A program made the translations under genes and the position numbers. Below are positions 46,736-55,427 of a DNA stretch of 64,000 nucleotides, one piece after another. The stretch's first letter is position 1; each line of letters opens with the position of its first letter. The notes beneath the pieces are model-generated. The model was not told where the DNA came from, made no database searches, and was given only the letters and a program-made list of their open reading frames with translations. The stretch is taken from the NCBI GenBank assembly GCA_964496695.1, contig CAZCBE010000007.1, positions 50,785-114,784 on the forward strand, in the 5' to 3' direction. This stretch comes from SXTU01 sp964496695. GTDB lineage: Bacteria > Verrucomicrobiota > Verrucomicrobiia > Limisphaerales > SXTU01.

Positions 46736-47332
46736 TCAGTCCTTCGACTTGGCGGGCCGGCCCTTCACCTGGTCCGCCAGGGTGAGGAGCCGGGAGCTGA
46801 CTTTCAGCCCGGCGGCATTGGCGGCATCGAGGTTGATCTGGAGCCGGATGTTTCCGCCGCGCTTGACCAGGCCGATCACGCCGCCCTGCTGGATGAACGC
46901 CTCGGTGTCGCTCACGGTCAGCACGGGATGGTCCCGGAGCAGCGGCGCGAGGTCGGCGAAGCTTGTCCGCTCCGTGGCCGGGAGGTAGAGGATGTGGCAG
47001 GCGGCGAGGCCGCCGTCCAATTTGGCGAGGCGCAGCTCAAAGGCGCGGCCGTTGACGAGCTTGCCGGCGACGGCGGTGCGAAGGTTTTCTCCGATGGGAT
47101 CAGAACCGAGGACGCCGATGATGATGGGGGTGTTCGTGCTGCTGAAGGCCGAGTCCGGCCACTCAATGTATTTGGCGAAGTTGAAGACGTAGGCGGCCTT
47201 GACCTCGGATTCGGTGAGCTTGGGCAGCTCGGCGGGAACGGCCTGCGGTGGCAGGCTGAACAGCACCGCCATGAGCAGGAGCGCCGCCCAAAAGCGGAGG
47301 CTGGGCTGTGGGCGGCTGGTCATGGGCGGCAT
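46736..47332 (-). CDS. YfiR-like (DUF4154) periplasmic protein
   Basis: 198 aa with signal peptide (WAALLLMAVLFSLPPQAVPA). The opening EVKAAYVFNFAKYIEWPDSAF is the hallmark of the YfiR family, followed by IIGVLGSDPIGENL, CHILYLPATERTSFADL and the ending GGNIRLQINLDAANAAGLKVSSRLLTLA. In Pseudomonas, YfiR is a periplasmic inhibitor of the CHASE8 diguanylate cyclase YfiN. Here the neighbouring CHASE8-like protein is a histidine kinase, so YfiR probably modulates that kinase (inference). The gene lies 13 bases after the TonB-receptor gene. Confidence 0.92.
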   Translation of the reverse strand: MPPMTSRPQPSLRFWAALLLMAVLFSLPPQAVPAELPKLTESEVKAAYVFNFAKYIEWPDSAFSSTNTPIIIGVLGSDPIGENLRTAVAGKLVNGRAFELRLAKLDGGLAACHILYLPATERTSFADLAPLLRDHPVLTVSDTEAFIQQGGVIGLVKRGGNIRLQINLDAANAAGLKVSSRLLTLADQVKGRPAKSKD

Positions 47333-47345
47333 CGGTGATCAGCGA

Positions 47346-49391
47346 TCAGAAGGTGTAGGTGACCTTGCCGTAAACGGCGCGTTCCACTTCGGTCCGCTCG
47401 GTTCGGATGAAGCGCGGCGCGTATTCGGGATGGAGGTTGTCGAGCAGGTTCTGGCCGACGAGGGCGATTTCAAGATTGGGCCGGGGCTTCCACGCGAGGC
47501 GAACATCCGCCGTGAGGTAGGCTGGAATCTGCACGCCGCGGAGGTTGTCCACATAGCGCACCGTCGTGTCGAACGTGAGGTTGCGCGGCAGATCCCAAGA
47601 GGAGACGAGGGTGACTTGGTGGCGCGGGCTGGTGCCTTCCGCGGCTGCCTGGGTGGTGTCCGTGCTCCCTGGCCGGAGGTGGAGCTGGACGGACAAGTGG
47701 GTGTAGCTGGCGGTCAACCGCCACCACTCGGTGGGAAGCCACCGCGCGGAAACTTCGGCGCCATAGGTTTCACCCCGTCCCAGATTGGCCAGGATCAGCG
47801 GCACGGTCACATGGGGCGCGGGCGTGGCTTCGAGGAAAGGGGTGCCGACCTCGGCCGTGGAGAGGTTGGAGTAGTCGTTGTAGAACAGGGCGGTGTCAAA
47901 CGAGAGGTCCGGCCGCGGCTGCCAGCGGTGGCCCAGTTCATAGGCCACCACGCGCTCGTCGCTCACGGCGGGCGAGCCGAAGAGGGCGAACAAGGTCGGG
48001 CCCGGGGCGGCGCTGGCATTGAGCCGCACGCTCCGGTCCGCCTGCGAGGGCGTCCGCACGGCGCGCGAAACCGCCGCCCAGAGATGGTGCTGGGCGTGGG
48101 GCGTCCACGCCAGCCGGGCGCTGGGCTGGAGGGACCAGCCGGTGTAGTCGTTCCGTTCCACCTTGGCCCCCAGCGTGAGCTTCAACGTGTCCGGCACGAG
48201 CTCCACCTGATCCTGCAGGAAGAAACTGACGAGTTGGAGCGATTCGGAGGGATTGCCCAGGCTCACGTCGAAACTCTGCCGATAAACGTCGTTCTGGTAG
48301 AAGCGGTAGCCGGCGCCCCAGATCAGTTCGTGCCGTTCGCCGACCGGGAAGCGGTGCTGCAGATCGAAGTTGAACGTGTCCTGCGAGTCGGCGAAGAACG
48401 CTTGATCCCGGACGGTGCGGTCATAGTAGGCCTGCACGCGCAGGTCGGAGTCATCCGAGAACCGCCGCGTCCAGCGGGCCAGGGCATTCCCGCCGTTCAC
48501 GCGGCCCACCTGTTCGGCCGTCGAGGAGAAGGGCGGGGTCAGCGTGGCCGACGTCAGGGTCTGATGAAAGCCGCCGCCATAGACATCGCCTTGGAAGGTA
48601 AACTGATTCGCCTCCGAGGGTTCCCAGTCCAGCCGGAATCCCCCGCGCGCCTGCCGCCATTCATCATTGGCATCCCCGCCGCCAAACCGCGTGGAGTGAT
48701 CGTTCAGAAAGCCTTTGCCATACAGGCGCAGGAATGTTTCGTCGTTGAGCTTCACCCCGTAGCGGACGCCGATGAGGCCTTGATCCTCGGTGCCGCCGCC
48801 GAGTGTCACCAGCGTCCCCGAGGTGGCCTTTGCCGGCTTGGTGATGATGTTGATGACGCCGTTGACGGCATTGGCTCCCCAAAGCGCGGAACCGGGGCCG
48901 CGGATGACTTCAATGCGGTCAATGTCCTCCAGCAGCGTGTCCTGGACATCCCAGTAAACGCCGGAAAACAGCGGGGTATAGACGCTGCGGCCATCCACCA
49001 GGACGAGCAGCTTGTTCGCGAAGATGTCGTTGAAGCCACGCGCCGAAATGGCCCAGGTGTGCGCGTCCTGCCGGGCCACCTGCACCCCCGGCACCTGCCG
49101 CAGCGCCTCCGCGATGCTGGTGGCACCTGAGCGGCGGATGTCCTCCTGCGTCAGCACGTAGATGGCGGCCGGAGCCCGCACGAGCAATTCCTCTTTCTTG
49201 CTGACCGAAGTGACCTTGATCTGCCCCAGGTCCTCGAGCGAGAGCGTGGTCAGGTCCGGTTTCGCCGCGCTGGGGATGTCCGCCGCGAACGAGCGCGCCG
49301 CCAGCGAGGCCGCGCACGCCAGACCGGCCAGTGCACGGGCGATCGGGCCCGGGGTGTTCCGGCCTTCCAGAAGCGAGTTGACTGAGTTCAT
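47346..49391 (-). CDS. TonB-dependent outer-membrane receptor
   Basis: 681 aa. After a signal peptide (ALAGLACAASLAARSFAAD), the plug domain shows LSLEDLGQIKVTSVSKKEEL, TSIAEALRQVPGVQVARQD and IEVIRGPGSALWGANAVNGVINIIT. A 22-strand-type barrel follows, ending in VYGKVTYTF with the C-terminal Phe needed for outer-membrane assembly. It resembles the short TonB receptors that accompany YfiR and sensor kinases. Ligand unknown. It is the first gene of a four-gene - strand operon (receptor, YfiR, kinase, regulator). Confidence 0.95.
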   Translation of the reverse strand: MNSVNSLLEGRNTPGPIARALAGLACAASLAARSFAADIPSAAKPDLTTLSLEDLGQIKVTSVSKKEELLVRAPAAIYVLTQEDIRRSGATSIAEALRQVPGVQVARQDAHTWAISARGFNDIFANKLLVLVDGRSVYTPLFSGVYWDVQDTLLEDIDRIEVIRGPGSALWGANAVNGVINIITKPAKATSGTLVTLGGGTEDQGLIGVRYGVKLNDETFLRLYGKGFLNDHSTRFGGGDANDEWRQARGGFRLDWEPSEANQFTFQGDVYGGGFHQTLTSATLTPPFSSTAEQVGRVNGGNALARWTRRFSDDSDLRVQAYYDRTVRDQAFFADSQDTFNFDLQHRFPVGERHELIWGAGYRFYQNDVYRQSFDVSLGNPSESLQLVSFFLQDQVELVPDTLKLTLGAKVERNDYTGWSLQPSARLAWTPHAQHHLWAAVSRAVRTPSQADRSVRLNASAAPGPTLFALFGSPAVSDERVVAYELGHRWQPRPDLSFDTALFYNDYSNLSTAEVGTPFLEATPAPHVTVPLILANLGRGETYGAEVSARWLPTEWWRLTASYTHLSVQLHLRPGSTDTTQAAAEGTSPRHQVTLVSSWDLPRNLTFDTTVRYVDNLRGVQIPAYLTADVRLAWKPRPNLEIALVGQNLLDNLHPEYAPRFIRTERTEVERAVYGKVTYTF

Positions 49392-49545
49392 ACGGATTCA
49401 TCGGTTGCCGTCCCCGCCTGGCGAAAAGCCGAGACGGCAACGGAAAGTTTACGGAATGAAGGCGGCTAGCCCGGGAAGATGGGGTGATCTCAACAGGAGC
49501 AGGCCGGGAAAGCAAGCCGGAACCGGGGCCGGAACCGGGGCTGGG

Positions 49546-49728
49546 CGCATCTCGACACAGCCCCCGAGGAACGAAATCCCCCGGAACGCGGCGGTGTCGC
49601 GGAGACCAGCCGCAGCGGCTGCGCTTGGCCGGAGGCGCTACGGTATTCCGACCCCGTTCCGACCCCGTTCAACCCTCCCACGTTGCTGCGGCTGATCCCG
49701 CGCCGAGCGGGACACAGCCGCGCTCCGA
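49546..49728. repeat. Composite inverted-repeat element, copy 2, in intergenic region 49392-49886
   Basis: This is the reverse complement of the element at 41653-41822, sharing its terminal words (CCGGAACGCGGCGGTGTC, GACACAGCCGCGCTCC) and its centre. It lies between divergent genes; the flanking 150 bases on each side show no further gene, and promoters for both directions should lie there but are not obvious. Confidence 0.9.
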
Positions 49729-49886
49729 GAGCAGTGCGCGAATACGTCTATCGGGCGGGACGCTTTGCTAGTGACTCATATCCATGGTTGTCCGGACTCG
49801 GAATGAGTGTGCCGGCATGAGCACTCTTTCAGCCCTGCAACTCGGCATGAAGTTCCGCCCCCGCCCACCGTCGAAATCCGCCGTAT

Positions 49887-51926
49887 ATGACTAACCGACT
49901 TGTTCTGACCACCGCTTTTGCCTGCGCTGCGTTCACGCTTTTTGCCGCGGACGCGCCCAAGGATAAGAAGCAGCCCCCCAATCCCGCCGGCCACGAGGCC
50001 GAGAAGGCCGTCGCCGGCTTGGATGTCCACCCGGCTTTGCAGGCCGAGCTGTTCGCCTCCGAGCCGCTGATGCTGAACCCAACCAGCACGGACATTGACC
50101 ATCGCGGGCGCATCTGGGTCTGCGAGGTCATCAACTACCGCCGCCACAAGGGCAAACGCCCGGAAGGCGACCGCATCATCATTCTAGAAGACACCAAGGG
50201 CACGGGGAAGGCCGACAGCATCAAGGTCTTCGCGCAGGGCCCGCAGTTTGACTCCGCGCACGGCATCTGCGTGCTCGGCACGCCGGACGGCAAGGGCACG
50301 CGCGCCATTGTGAGCGCGGGCGACAAGGTCTTCCTGCTCACCGACACCGACGGCGACGACAAGGCCGACAAGGAAGAGGTGCTCTTCAGCGGCATCTCCG
50401 GCACCCAGCACGACCATGGCATCCATGCCTTCGTCTTCGGCCCGGACGGCCGCTTCTATTTCAACTTTGGCAACAGCGGCAAGCAGATCAAGGACGCCAA
50501 GGGCGAGATCATCGTGGATCTGGCGGGCAACCGCGTGGAGGACAAGCGCAAGCCGTATCAGGAGGGCATGGTCTTCCGCTGCAACCTCGATGGCTCGCGC
50601 TTCGAGACGCTGGGCTGGAACTTCCGCAACAACTGGATGGTGACCGTGGACAGCTTCGGCACGCTCTGGCAGTCGGACAACGACGACGACGGCAACCGTG
50701 GCGTGCGCATCAACTTCGTCATGGAGTTCGGCAACTACGGCTACAAGGACGAGCTGAACGGCGCGGGCTGGGGCGAGGCGTGGAAGAAGGCCAACCTGAA
50801 GGCCAAGCTGCCCGACGACCAGAAGTTCCGCTCCCACTGGCATCTCGACGACCCCGGCGTGGTCCCCAACCTGCTGAACACCGGGGCCGGCTCGCCCACG
50901 GGCATCACCATGTATGAAGGCAGCCTGCTCCCCGCCGAGTTTCGCGGCCAGGCCATCCATTGCGATGCCGGTCCGAACGTCACCCGTGCCTACCCGGTCG
51001 AGCGCGATGGCGCCGGCTACAAGGCCCGCATCGTGAACGTCCTTGAAGGCACGCGCGACAAGTGGTTCCGCCCGTCCGACGTGAAGGTCGCGCCCGATGG
51101 CTCGCTCATCGTCGCGGACTGGTATGACCCCGGCGTCGGCGGCCACAACATGCAGGACCTGGACCGCGGTCGTTTGTTCCGCGTCACGCCCAAGGGCCAC
51201 ACCGGCTACAAGCTTCCGAAGTTTAACTTCGCCACGGCGGAAGGCTGCATTGAGGCGTTGAAGAACCCGAACTTCGCCACGCGTTACGTCGCCTGGCAGG
51301 CGCTGAACAAGATGCAGGCGACCGCCCAGCCCGCGCTCACGAAGCTGTCGGCCGATGCCGATCCTCGCCTCCGCGCCCGGGCGATCTGGCTCCTCGCGGC
51401 GATCAAGGGCAACGCGCCCGCCGCCGTCACCCAGGCGCTCGCGGACAAGAGCGATGACATCCGTGCCGTCGGACTCCGCATCGCGCGCATGTATCAGCTC
51501 GACGTGATCGCCACGGTGGAAAAGCTGGTGAAGGATTCTTCACCCCTCGTCCGTCGTGAGTGCGCCATCGCCCTCCGCCACAACACTGCGGCCAAGGCCC
51601 CCGGACTGTGGGCGCAGCTCGCCCAGCAGCACGACGGCAAGGACCGCTGGTATCTCGAAGCGCTCGGCATCGCTTCGGACCGTCAGGAAGACCGGTTCCT
51701 CGCCGCCTGGCTGATGGCGGCCGGAGACAAGTGGAACTCGCCCGCCGGCCGCGACATCGTCTGGCGCACCCGCACCCCGAAGGCCGCCGAACTGATCGGC
51801 AAGCTCGCGACCGACAAGGCCGCGACGCAGGCCGATCGCGACCGTTACCTCCGCGCCCTGGACTTCATGCCCAAGTGCAAGGAAAAGGACGACGCGCTCG
51901 CCGCCATCGCCCTGGGCGCGCTGTAA
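49887..51926 (+). CDS. PVC-type membrane-bound dehydrogenase-like propeller protein with HEAT repeats
   Basis: 679 aa, secreted (signal peptide LTTAFACAAFTLFAAD). Residues about 45-440 match the TIGR02604-type (glucose/sorbosone dehydrogenase-like) propeller: HPALQAELFASEPLMLNPTS, DIDHRGRIWVCEVINYR, GDRIIILEDTKGTGKADSIK and VKVAPDGSLIVADWYDPGVGGHN. The rest (about 455-670) is alpha-helical HEAT-like repeats (ARAIWLLAAIKGNAPAAVTQ, SPLVRRECAIALRH). Many relatives end in a CxxCH cytochrome c domain; this one has none and stops after the HEAT region. Catalytic activity is unproven in the family. Confidence 0.88.
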   Translation: MTNRLVLTTAFACAAFTLFAADAPKDKKQPPNPAGHEAEKAVAGLDVHPALQAELFASEPLMLNPTSTDIDHRGRIWVCEVINYRRHKGKRPEGDRIIILEDTKGTGKADSIKVFAQGPQFDSAHGICVLGTPDGKGTRAIVSAGDKVFLLTDTDGDDKADKEEVLFSGISGTQHDHGIHAFVFGPDGRFYFNFGNSGKQIKDAKGEIIVDLAGNRVEDKRKPYQEGMVFRCNLDGSRFETLGWNFRNNWMVTVDSFGTLWQSDNDDDGNRGVRINFVMEFGNYGYKDELNGAGWGEAWKKANLKAKLPDDQKFRSHWHLDDPGVVPNLLNTGAGSPTGITMYEGSLLPAEFRGQAIHCDAGPNVTRAYPVERDGAGYKARIVNVLEGTRDKWFRPSDVKVAPDGSLIVADWYDPGVGGHNMQDLDRGRLFRVTPKGHTGYKLPKFNFATAEGCIEALKNPNFATRYVAWQALNKMQATAQPALTKLSADADPRLRARAIWLLAAIKGNAPAAVTQALADKSDDIRAVGLRIARMYQLDVIATVEKLVKDSSPLVRRECAIALRHNTAAKAPGLWAQLAQQHDGKDRWYLEALGIASDRQEDRFLAAWLMAAGDKWNSPAGRDIVWRTRTPKAAELIGKLATDKAATQADRDRYLRALDFMPKCKEKDDALAAIALGAL

Positions 51927-51998
51927 TCCCGGCAGGTGCTTCTACCGCACACCCCCTCCTCGCTCCTTCTGGGGCGGGGCAGGTGGTGTTTCGTTTAC

Positions 51999-52178
51999 GG
52001 AGTGCGGCGAGTTCTCGCCGCTTTCCGCAGGCGACTTGTCGCCGTCGAGGTCTGGAGGGTCATTGTGTCCGGGCGGGTCCGAGCTGGCGCAAGCCGGAAC
52101 TCCCAGTGGAACCGGATCGCTCTGGCCTTCGACGGCGACAAGTCGCCTGCGGAGAGCGGTGACAAGTCACCGCACTCC
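51999..52178. repeat. 180-bp composite inverted-repeat element in intergenic region 51927-52244
   Basis: Arms 51999-52050 and 52127-52178 are near-perfect complements of about 52 bases, each containing small hairpins around GGCGACTTGTCGCC and GCGGTGACAAGTCACCGC. The solo arm at 98-147 belongs to this family. Confidence 0.88.
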
Positions 52179-52244
52179 AAAGCGCGGCCGGTGAAACGTG
52201 CGACTTTTTAATCAGACCAGCCAGACGGCCGCCAGCTTCCCGTG

Positions 52245-53021
52245 TCACCGCACGGCAATGAGCGTCAGCCGCTGCCACCACCAGACGATCTTTCCGTCCT
52301 CCTCGGCAAGTCGGAACAGCCGGCGCGCTGAGTCCGGTGCCGTGGCGATCAGTTCAAGCACCTGCTGGCGGTTCTCCGGCGAAGTCGCGGCGCACTCAAA
52401 ATACCAGTTCAAGTCCGGCTGCTTCATCGGCGCGAGGGTGGCGCGCTGCACGGTGAGCCCGGCGGCTTCACAAAACTTGGTCCAGGTCCCAGGCGTCACG
52501 AAGCGGTGATGGCTCGGGTCGCGGTGCTTCTCGACACGGTGCATCCACTCCTCCGCCTCGGGCTGGCCGTCTTCCACGCTGCCGTCAATCAGCAGGAAAT
52601 GTCCGCCGGGCCGGAGGACGCGGGCCGACTCGCGCACGAAGGCCTCGGGTGAACTGAAGTGGTGCGGCGCGACGCGGCAGGTCACGAGGTCAAAGCTCGC
52701 GTCCGCATAGGGAAATTCCTCTGCGGGGTGCTGCCGCGTTTGCACCGTCAACCCACGCGAAGCCCCCAGCGCAGCGGCCTTCTCCAGCATTGGCGCGGCG
52801 ATGTCCGCCAGCGTGACGCGGTGGCCAAGGCTAGCCAGATGAAGCCCGGTGTGCCCGCCGCCCGTCGCGACATCCAGCACGTCGGCCACTGGCGGCAACG
52901 GAATCTGGGTGAGCGCCTCGGCCACGTCGGCGACGTTTTCAAGGATGTGGCCTTTGCCATAACGCCCGCTCTGCCGGGCGAACTGCTCCTGTGCCGCGCG
53001 TTGAACTTCGTCGAGTTGCAT
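52245..53021 (-). CDS. SAM-dependent class I methyltransferase (UbiE-like)
   Basis: 258 aa, close to family length. Motif I is VLDVATGGGHTGLHLASLG (about residues 47-65), the acidic residue ending the second strand lies in RVTLADIAAPML, and FDLVTCRVAPHHFSSPEAFVRES plus RVLRPGGHFLLIDG follow, as in UbiE/COQ5-type enzymes. The start MQLDEVQRAAQEQFARQSGRY agrees with relatives. Substrate is unknown. It stands alone between repeat elements. Confidence 0.9.
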   Translation of the reverse strand: MQLDEVQRAAQEQFARQSGRYGKGHILENVADVAEALTQIPLPPVADVLDVATGGGHTGLHLASLGHRVTLADIAAPMLEKAAALGASRGLTVQTRQHPAEEFPYADASFDLVTCRVAPHHFSSPEAFVRESARVLRPGGHFLLIDGSVEDGQPEAEEWMHRVEKHRDPSHHRFVTPGTWTKFCEAAGLTVQRATLAPMKQPDLNWYFECAATSPENRQQVLELIATAPDSARRLFRLAEEDGKIVWWWQRLTLIAVR

Positions 53022-53054
53022 GCTTGGAAGAGTTGAGGTTAGGGCTCACACCGA

Positions 53055-53167
53055 AGTGGGGCAGGCTTCCAGCCTGCCTCTGCGGGCATCTTGCCCGCGT
53101 TGGCTTCGGAGAAAGAATGGAACGCGGGCGGGACGCCCGGTAAGGCAGGCTGGAAGCCTGCCCCACT
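53055..53167. repeat. 113-bp element with perfect 24-bp terminal inverted repeats
   Basis: Arms at 53055-53078 (AGTGGGGCAGGCTTCCAGCC...) and 53144-53167 are exact complements. Two GCGGGC/GCCCGC hairpins occupy the centre. The right arm ends 7 bases from the xylulokinase stop codon. Confidence 0.9.
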
Positions 53168-53173
53168 ATGGTG

Positions 53174-54700
53174 CTAGCGCAGCACAAACTGCCGGTGCTT
53201 CTTGAACACCCCGCGCAGCGCCTTGGACGTCTCATCCTGCAACGCCTGCAACTCCTGATACACCGCCACGTTCCTTGCGTCCGGCTGGGCCGTCTCGGCC
53301 TGGTTCAGCGTGACGAACTTGTCCGTCAGATCGGCGATGCTCACCTGCTCACCCGCCTGCAGCCGCCAGCACCAGAGCGCCTGGAGTGCCGCGCCGTAGG
53401 CCGCGCCTTCGCCGACCTTGAGCGTGACCACCTCGGCGTTGAACACATCTGCCATGATCTGCCGCCAGAGCTTGGACTTTGCGCCGCCGCCGGTCGCGCG
53501 GATTTGCGTCGCCTTGACGCCGAGTTCGGCGAGGCGGCGCAGACCGTAGTTCATGCCCAGCGTGACGCCCTCGAACGCGGCGCGGCAGTAGTGGCTCGCG
53601 GTGAACGTGCCGGGGTTGATGCCCAGCATCGTGCCACAGCCGTCGGGGACGTTCGGCGTGCGCTCGCCTTCGAGGTAGGGCAGCAGCAGCAGGCCGCGCG
53701 AACCAGCGGGAACCTTCGCGGCCTTCGCCTCGAACTGCTCGTGGGTGTAGCCGAAGTCTTTGCGCATCATCTCGGTGGCCACCGTGACGTTCATCGTGCA
53801 GAGCAGCGGGAGCCAGTGGTTCGTGCTGTCGCAGAACGCGGCGATTTCACCGGCCGGGTCCACCACGGGCTTGTCCGCGCAGGCGTAGATGGTGCCGCTG
53901 GTGCCCAGACTCGCAGTGACCGTGCCCGCGCGCGTGTTGCCCGTGCCGATGGCGCCCATCATGTTGTCGCCACCGCCCGCGCTCACGAGCACGCCGGGAT
54001 TGAGGCCGAGCGATTTCGCGGTGCTGGCCTGGAGCGTGCCAGCCGGCTGGTCGCTGGAGATCAGGCGCGGCAGTTTCGCCGCGAGGTCGCCGCCGACCGC
54101 CTTGAGCACGGCCTCGGACCACTGGCGCTTGCGCACGTCGAGAATAGCGGTGCCACTGGCGTCGCCATATTCCATCACCGCCTGGCCGGTCAGCCAGAAG
54201 TTCAGGTAGTCGTGCGGCAGCAGCACCGTGGCGAGGCGGTCAAAGTTCTTGGGCTCATGATTCTTGAGCCAGAGAATCTTCGGCACGGTGAAGCCGGGGA
54301 GAATGGCGTTGCCCACGGCCTTGCTTGCGCCCTTGAGGCCGCCGAGCTTCGCCGTGAGTTCCTCGCACTCCGCGATGGTCGAGGTGTCGCACCAGAGCTT
54401 GGCCGGGCGGATGACCGCGCCGTCCTTGTCCAGCGGCACGAACCCATGCTGCTGGCCGCTGACGCCGATGGCGACAACTTCGCCGGCTTTCGCCTTCGCC
54501 GCCTTGAGCGCGCCCTTGATGGCCTTGGCGGTCGCATCGCGCCACGTCTCGGGATGCTGCTCCTTCGCGCCGGGCGGGAGGTTGGGAATCAGGTCGTAGG
54601 CCGCGGACGCGCTGCCGAGCACCTTGCCAGACTTGGCGTCAACGACGAGGGCCTTGGTGGATTGAGTGCCGGAATCAATGCCGATGAGGAGCGAGCGCAT
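53174..54700 (-). CDS. xylB: Xylulokinase
   Basis: 508 aa from the ATG at 54700, the usual XylB length; longer in-frame starts run into repeat sequence. FGGY-kinase motifs: LLIGIDSGTQSTKALVVD (phosphate 1), EQHPETWRDAT, AIGVSGQQHGFVPLD, LWCDTSTIAECEEL, DASGTAILDV with the catalytic Asp, GGGDNMMGAIGTG, SLGTSGTIYA, LPYLEGERTPNVPDG and RATGGGAKSKLWRQIMADV. It phosphorylates D-xylulose for the pentose phosphate pathway. No xylose isomerase or transporter is nearby. Confidence 0.93.
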   Translation of the reverse strand: MRSLLIGIDSGTQSTKALVVDAKSGKVLGSASAAYDLIPNLPPGAKEQHPETWRDATAKAIKGALKAAKAKAGEVVAIGVSGQQHGFVPLDKDGAVIRPAKLWCDTSTIAECEELTAKLGGLKGASKAVGNAILPGFTVPKILWLKNHEPKNFDRLATVLLPHDYLNFWLTGQAVMEYGDASGTAILDVRKRQWSEAVLKAVGGDLAAKLPRLISSDQPAGTLQASTAKSLGLNPGVLVSAGGGDNMMGAIGTGNTRAGTVTASLGTSGTIYACADKPVVDPAGEIAAFCDSTNHWLPLLCTMNVTVATEMMRKDFGYTHEQFEAKAAKVPAGSRGLLLLPYLEGERTPNVPDGCGTMLGINPGTFTASHYCRAAFEGVTLGMNYGLRRLAELGVKATQIRATGGGAKSKLWRQIMADVFNAEVVTLKVGEGAAYGAALQALWCWRLQAGEQVSIADLTDKFVTLNQAETAQPDARNVAVYQELQALQDETSKALRGVFKKHRQFVLR

Positions 54701-54866
54701 AGGTCGAAAACTGTGCCGCAAAGCATGGCGAAGGGCAGGAAAGGTGTCCAACAATTCTCCCTTTATGGAGTTGTTCAATTTGCGCGGGGCGCATCCCAGT
54801 ATCTTGCATCCAGCGAAGCCACCCCGCACCTTCTCTCTGCGCAGAAGCCCTTGACGGTGGAAGTCG

Positions 54867-54992
54867 CGCCAGCGTCTGGAGTGCGGTGTCTTTCAGCACC
54901 GCTTTTCCCCGGGCGGCGGCGCTGGCAAACTCGCCGCCGGCACCGTGCGCCCAACCCACAGCGGCGGTGAAACCCGCCGCACTCCAGACGCT
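54867..54992. repeat. Composite inverted-repeat element (GCGTCTGGAGTGCGG family), copy 1, in region 54701-55142
   Basis: Arms at 54867-54906 (CGCCAGCGTCTGGAGTGCGG) and 54960-54992 are inverted. Homology to the copy at 57259-57388, in opposite orientation, extends outward to about 54780 (GGGGCGCATCCCAGT). No gene is seen in the remainder of this 442-base gap. Confidence 0.85.
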
Positions 54993-55142
54993 CCGCGCCG
55001 CCGGAGCCGGTGAAGATCACGTCCCCTCTGGGGTGCGTGAAGCCCGGTGCGATTGAGATTGCAAGAAACTGAGCTGCGCCCAATTGCGCATCAGAGCGGA
55101 ATTTCGACTGGCGAAATCAAAGCCAATCCGTAACCTGCTTTT

Positions 55143-55346
55143 ATGAAAGTTAAGGACATCAAGAGCTTGGTAGAACGTCAGCCCTTCCGTCCTTTCGCAA
55201 TCCGTTTGTCCAATGGCGCAAAATACGCCTTCACGGATCCCCGCGAAGTCGGTGCGCCGCGCGACTACCGGTTGCTGGTTTACTTTGGTGAGACCGAGGT
55301 GGTCCGGATAGATACGGACAGCATTGTTGAACTCATCGAGAAGTAG
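55143..55346 (+). CDS. Small conserved-looking protein of 67 aa
   Basis: MKVKDIKSLVERQPFRPFAI begins a compact, non-repetitive sequence continuing with RLSNGAKYAFTDPREVG and RLLVYFGETEVVRIDTDSIVELIE. The regular strand pattern and lack of repeat sequence argue for a real gene. Small proteins with a QPFRPF opening recur in Verrucomicrobiota and Planctomycetota; their function is unknown. It has no clear operon partner. Confidence 0.7.
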   Translation: MKVKDIKSLVERQPFRPFAIRLSNGAKYAFTDPREVGAPRDYRLLVYFGETEVVRIDTDSIVELIEK

Positions 55347-55427
55347 CTGCTGCTATGGCAACATAGTGGCAACCTTGCTTCATCGAGCCGGTTGACCAAA
55401 CGCCGGGTCGGAGACCGGCGCTCCACC

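Noticed and set aside
44748..46988. 746-codon + frame opposite the hybrid kinase
   Set aside because: The kinase on - has complete catalytic motifs; the + frame has none.
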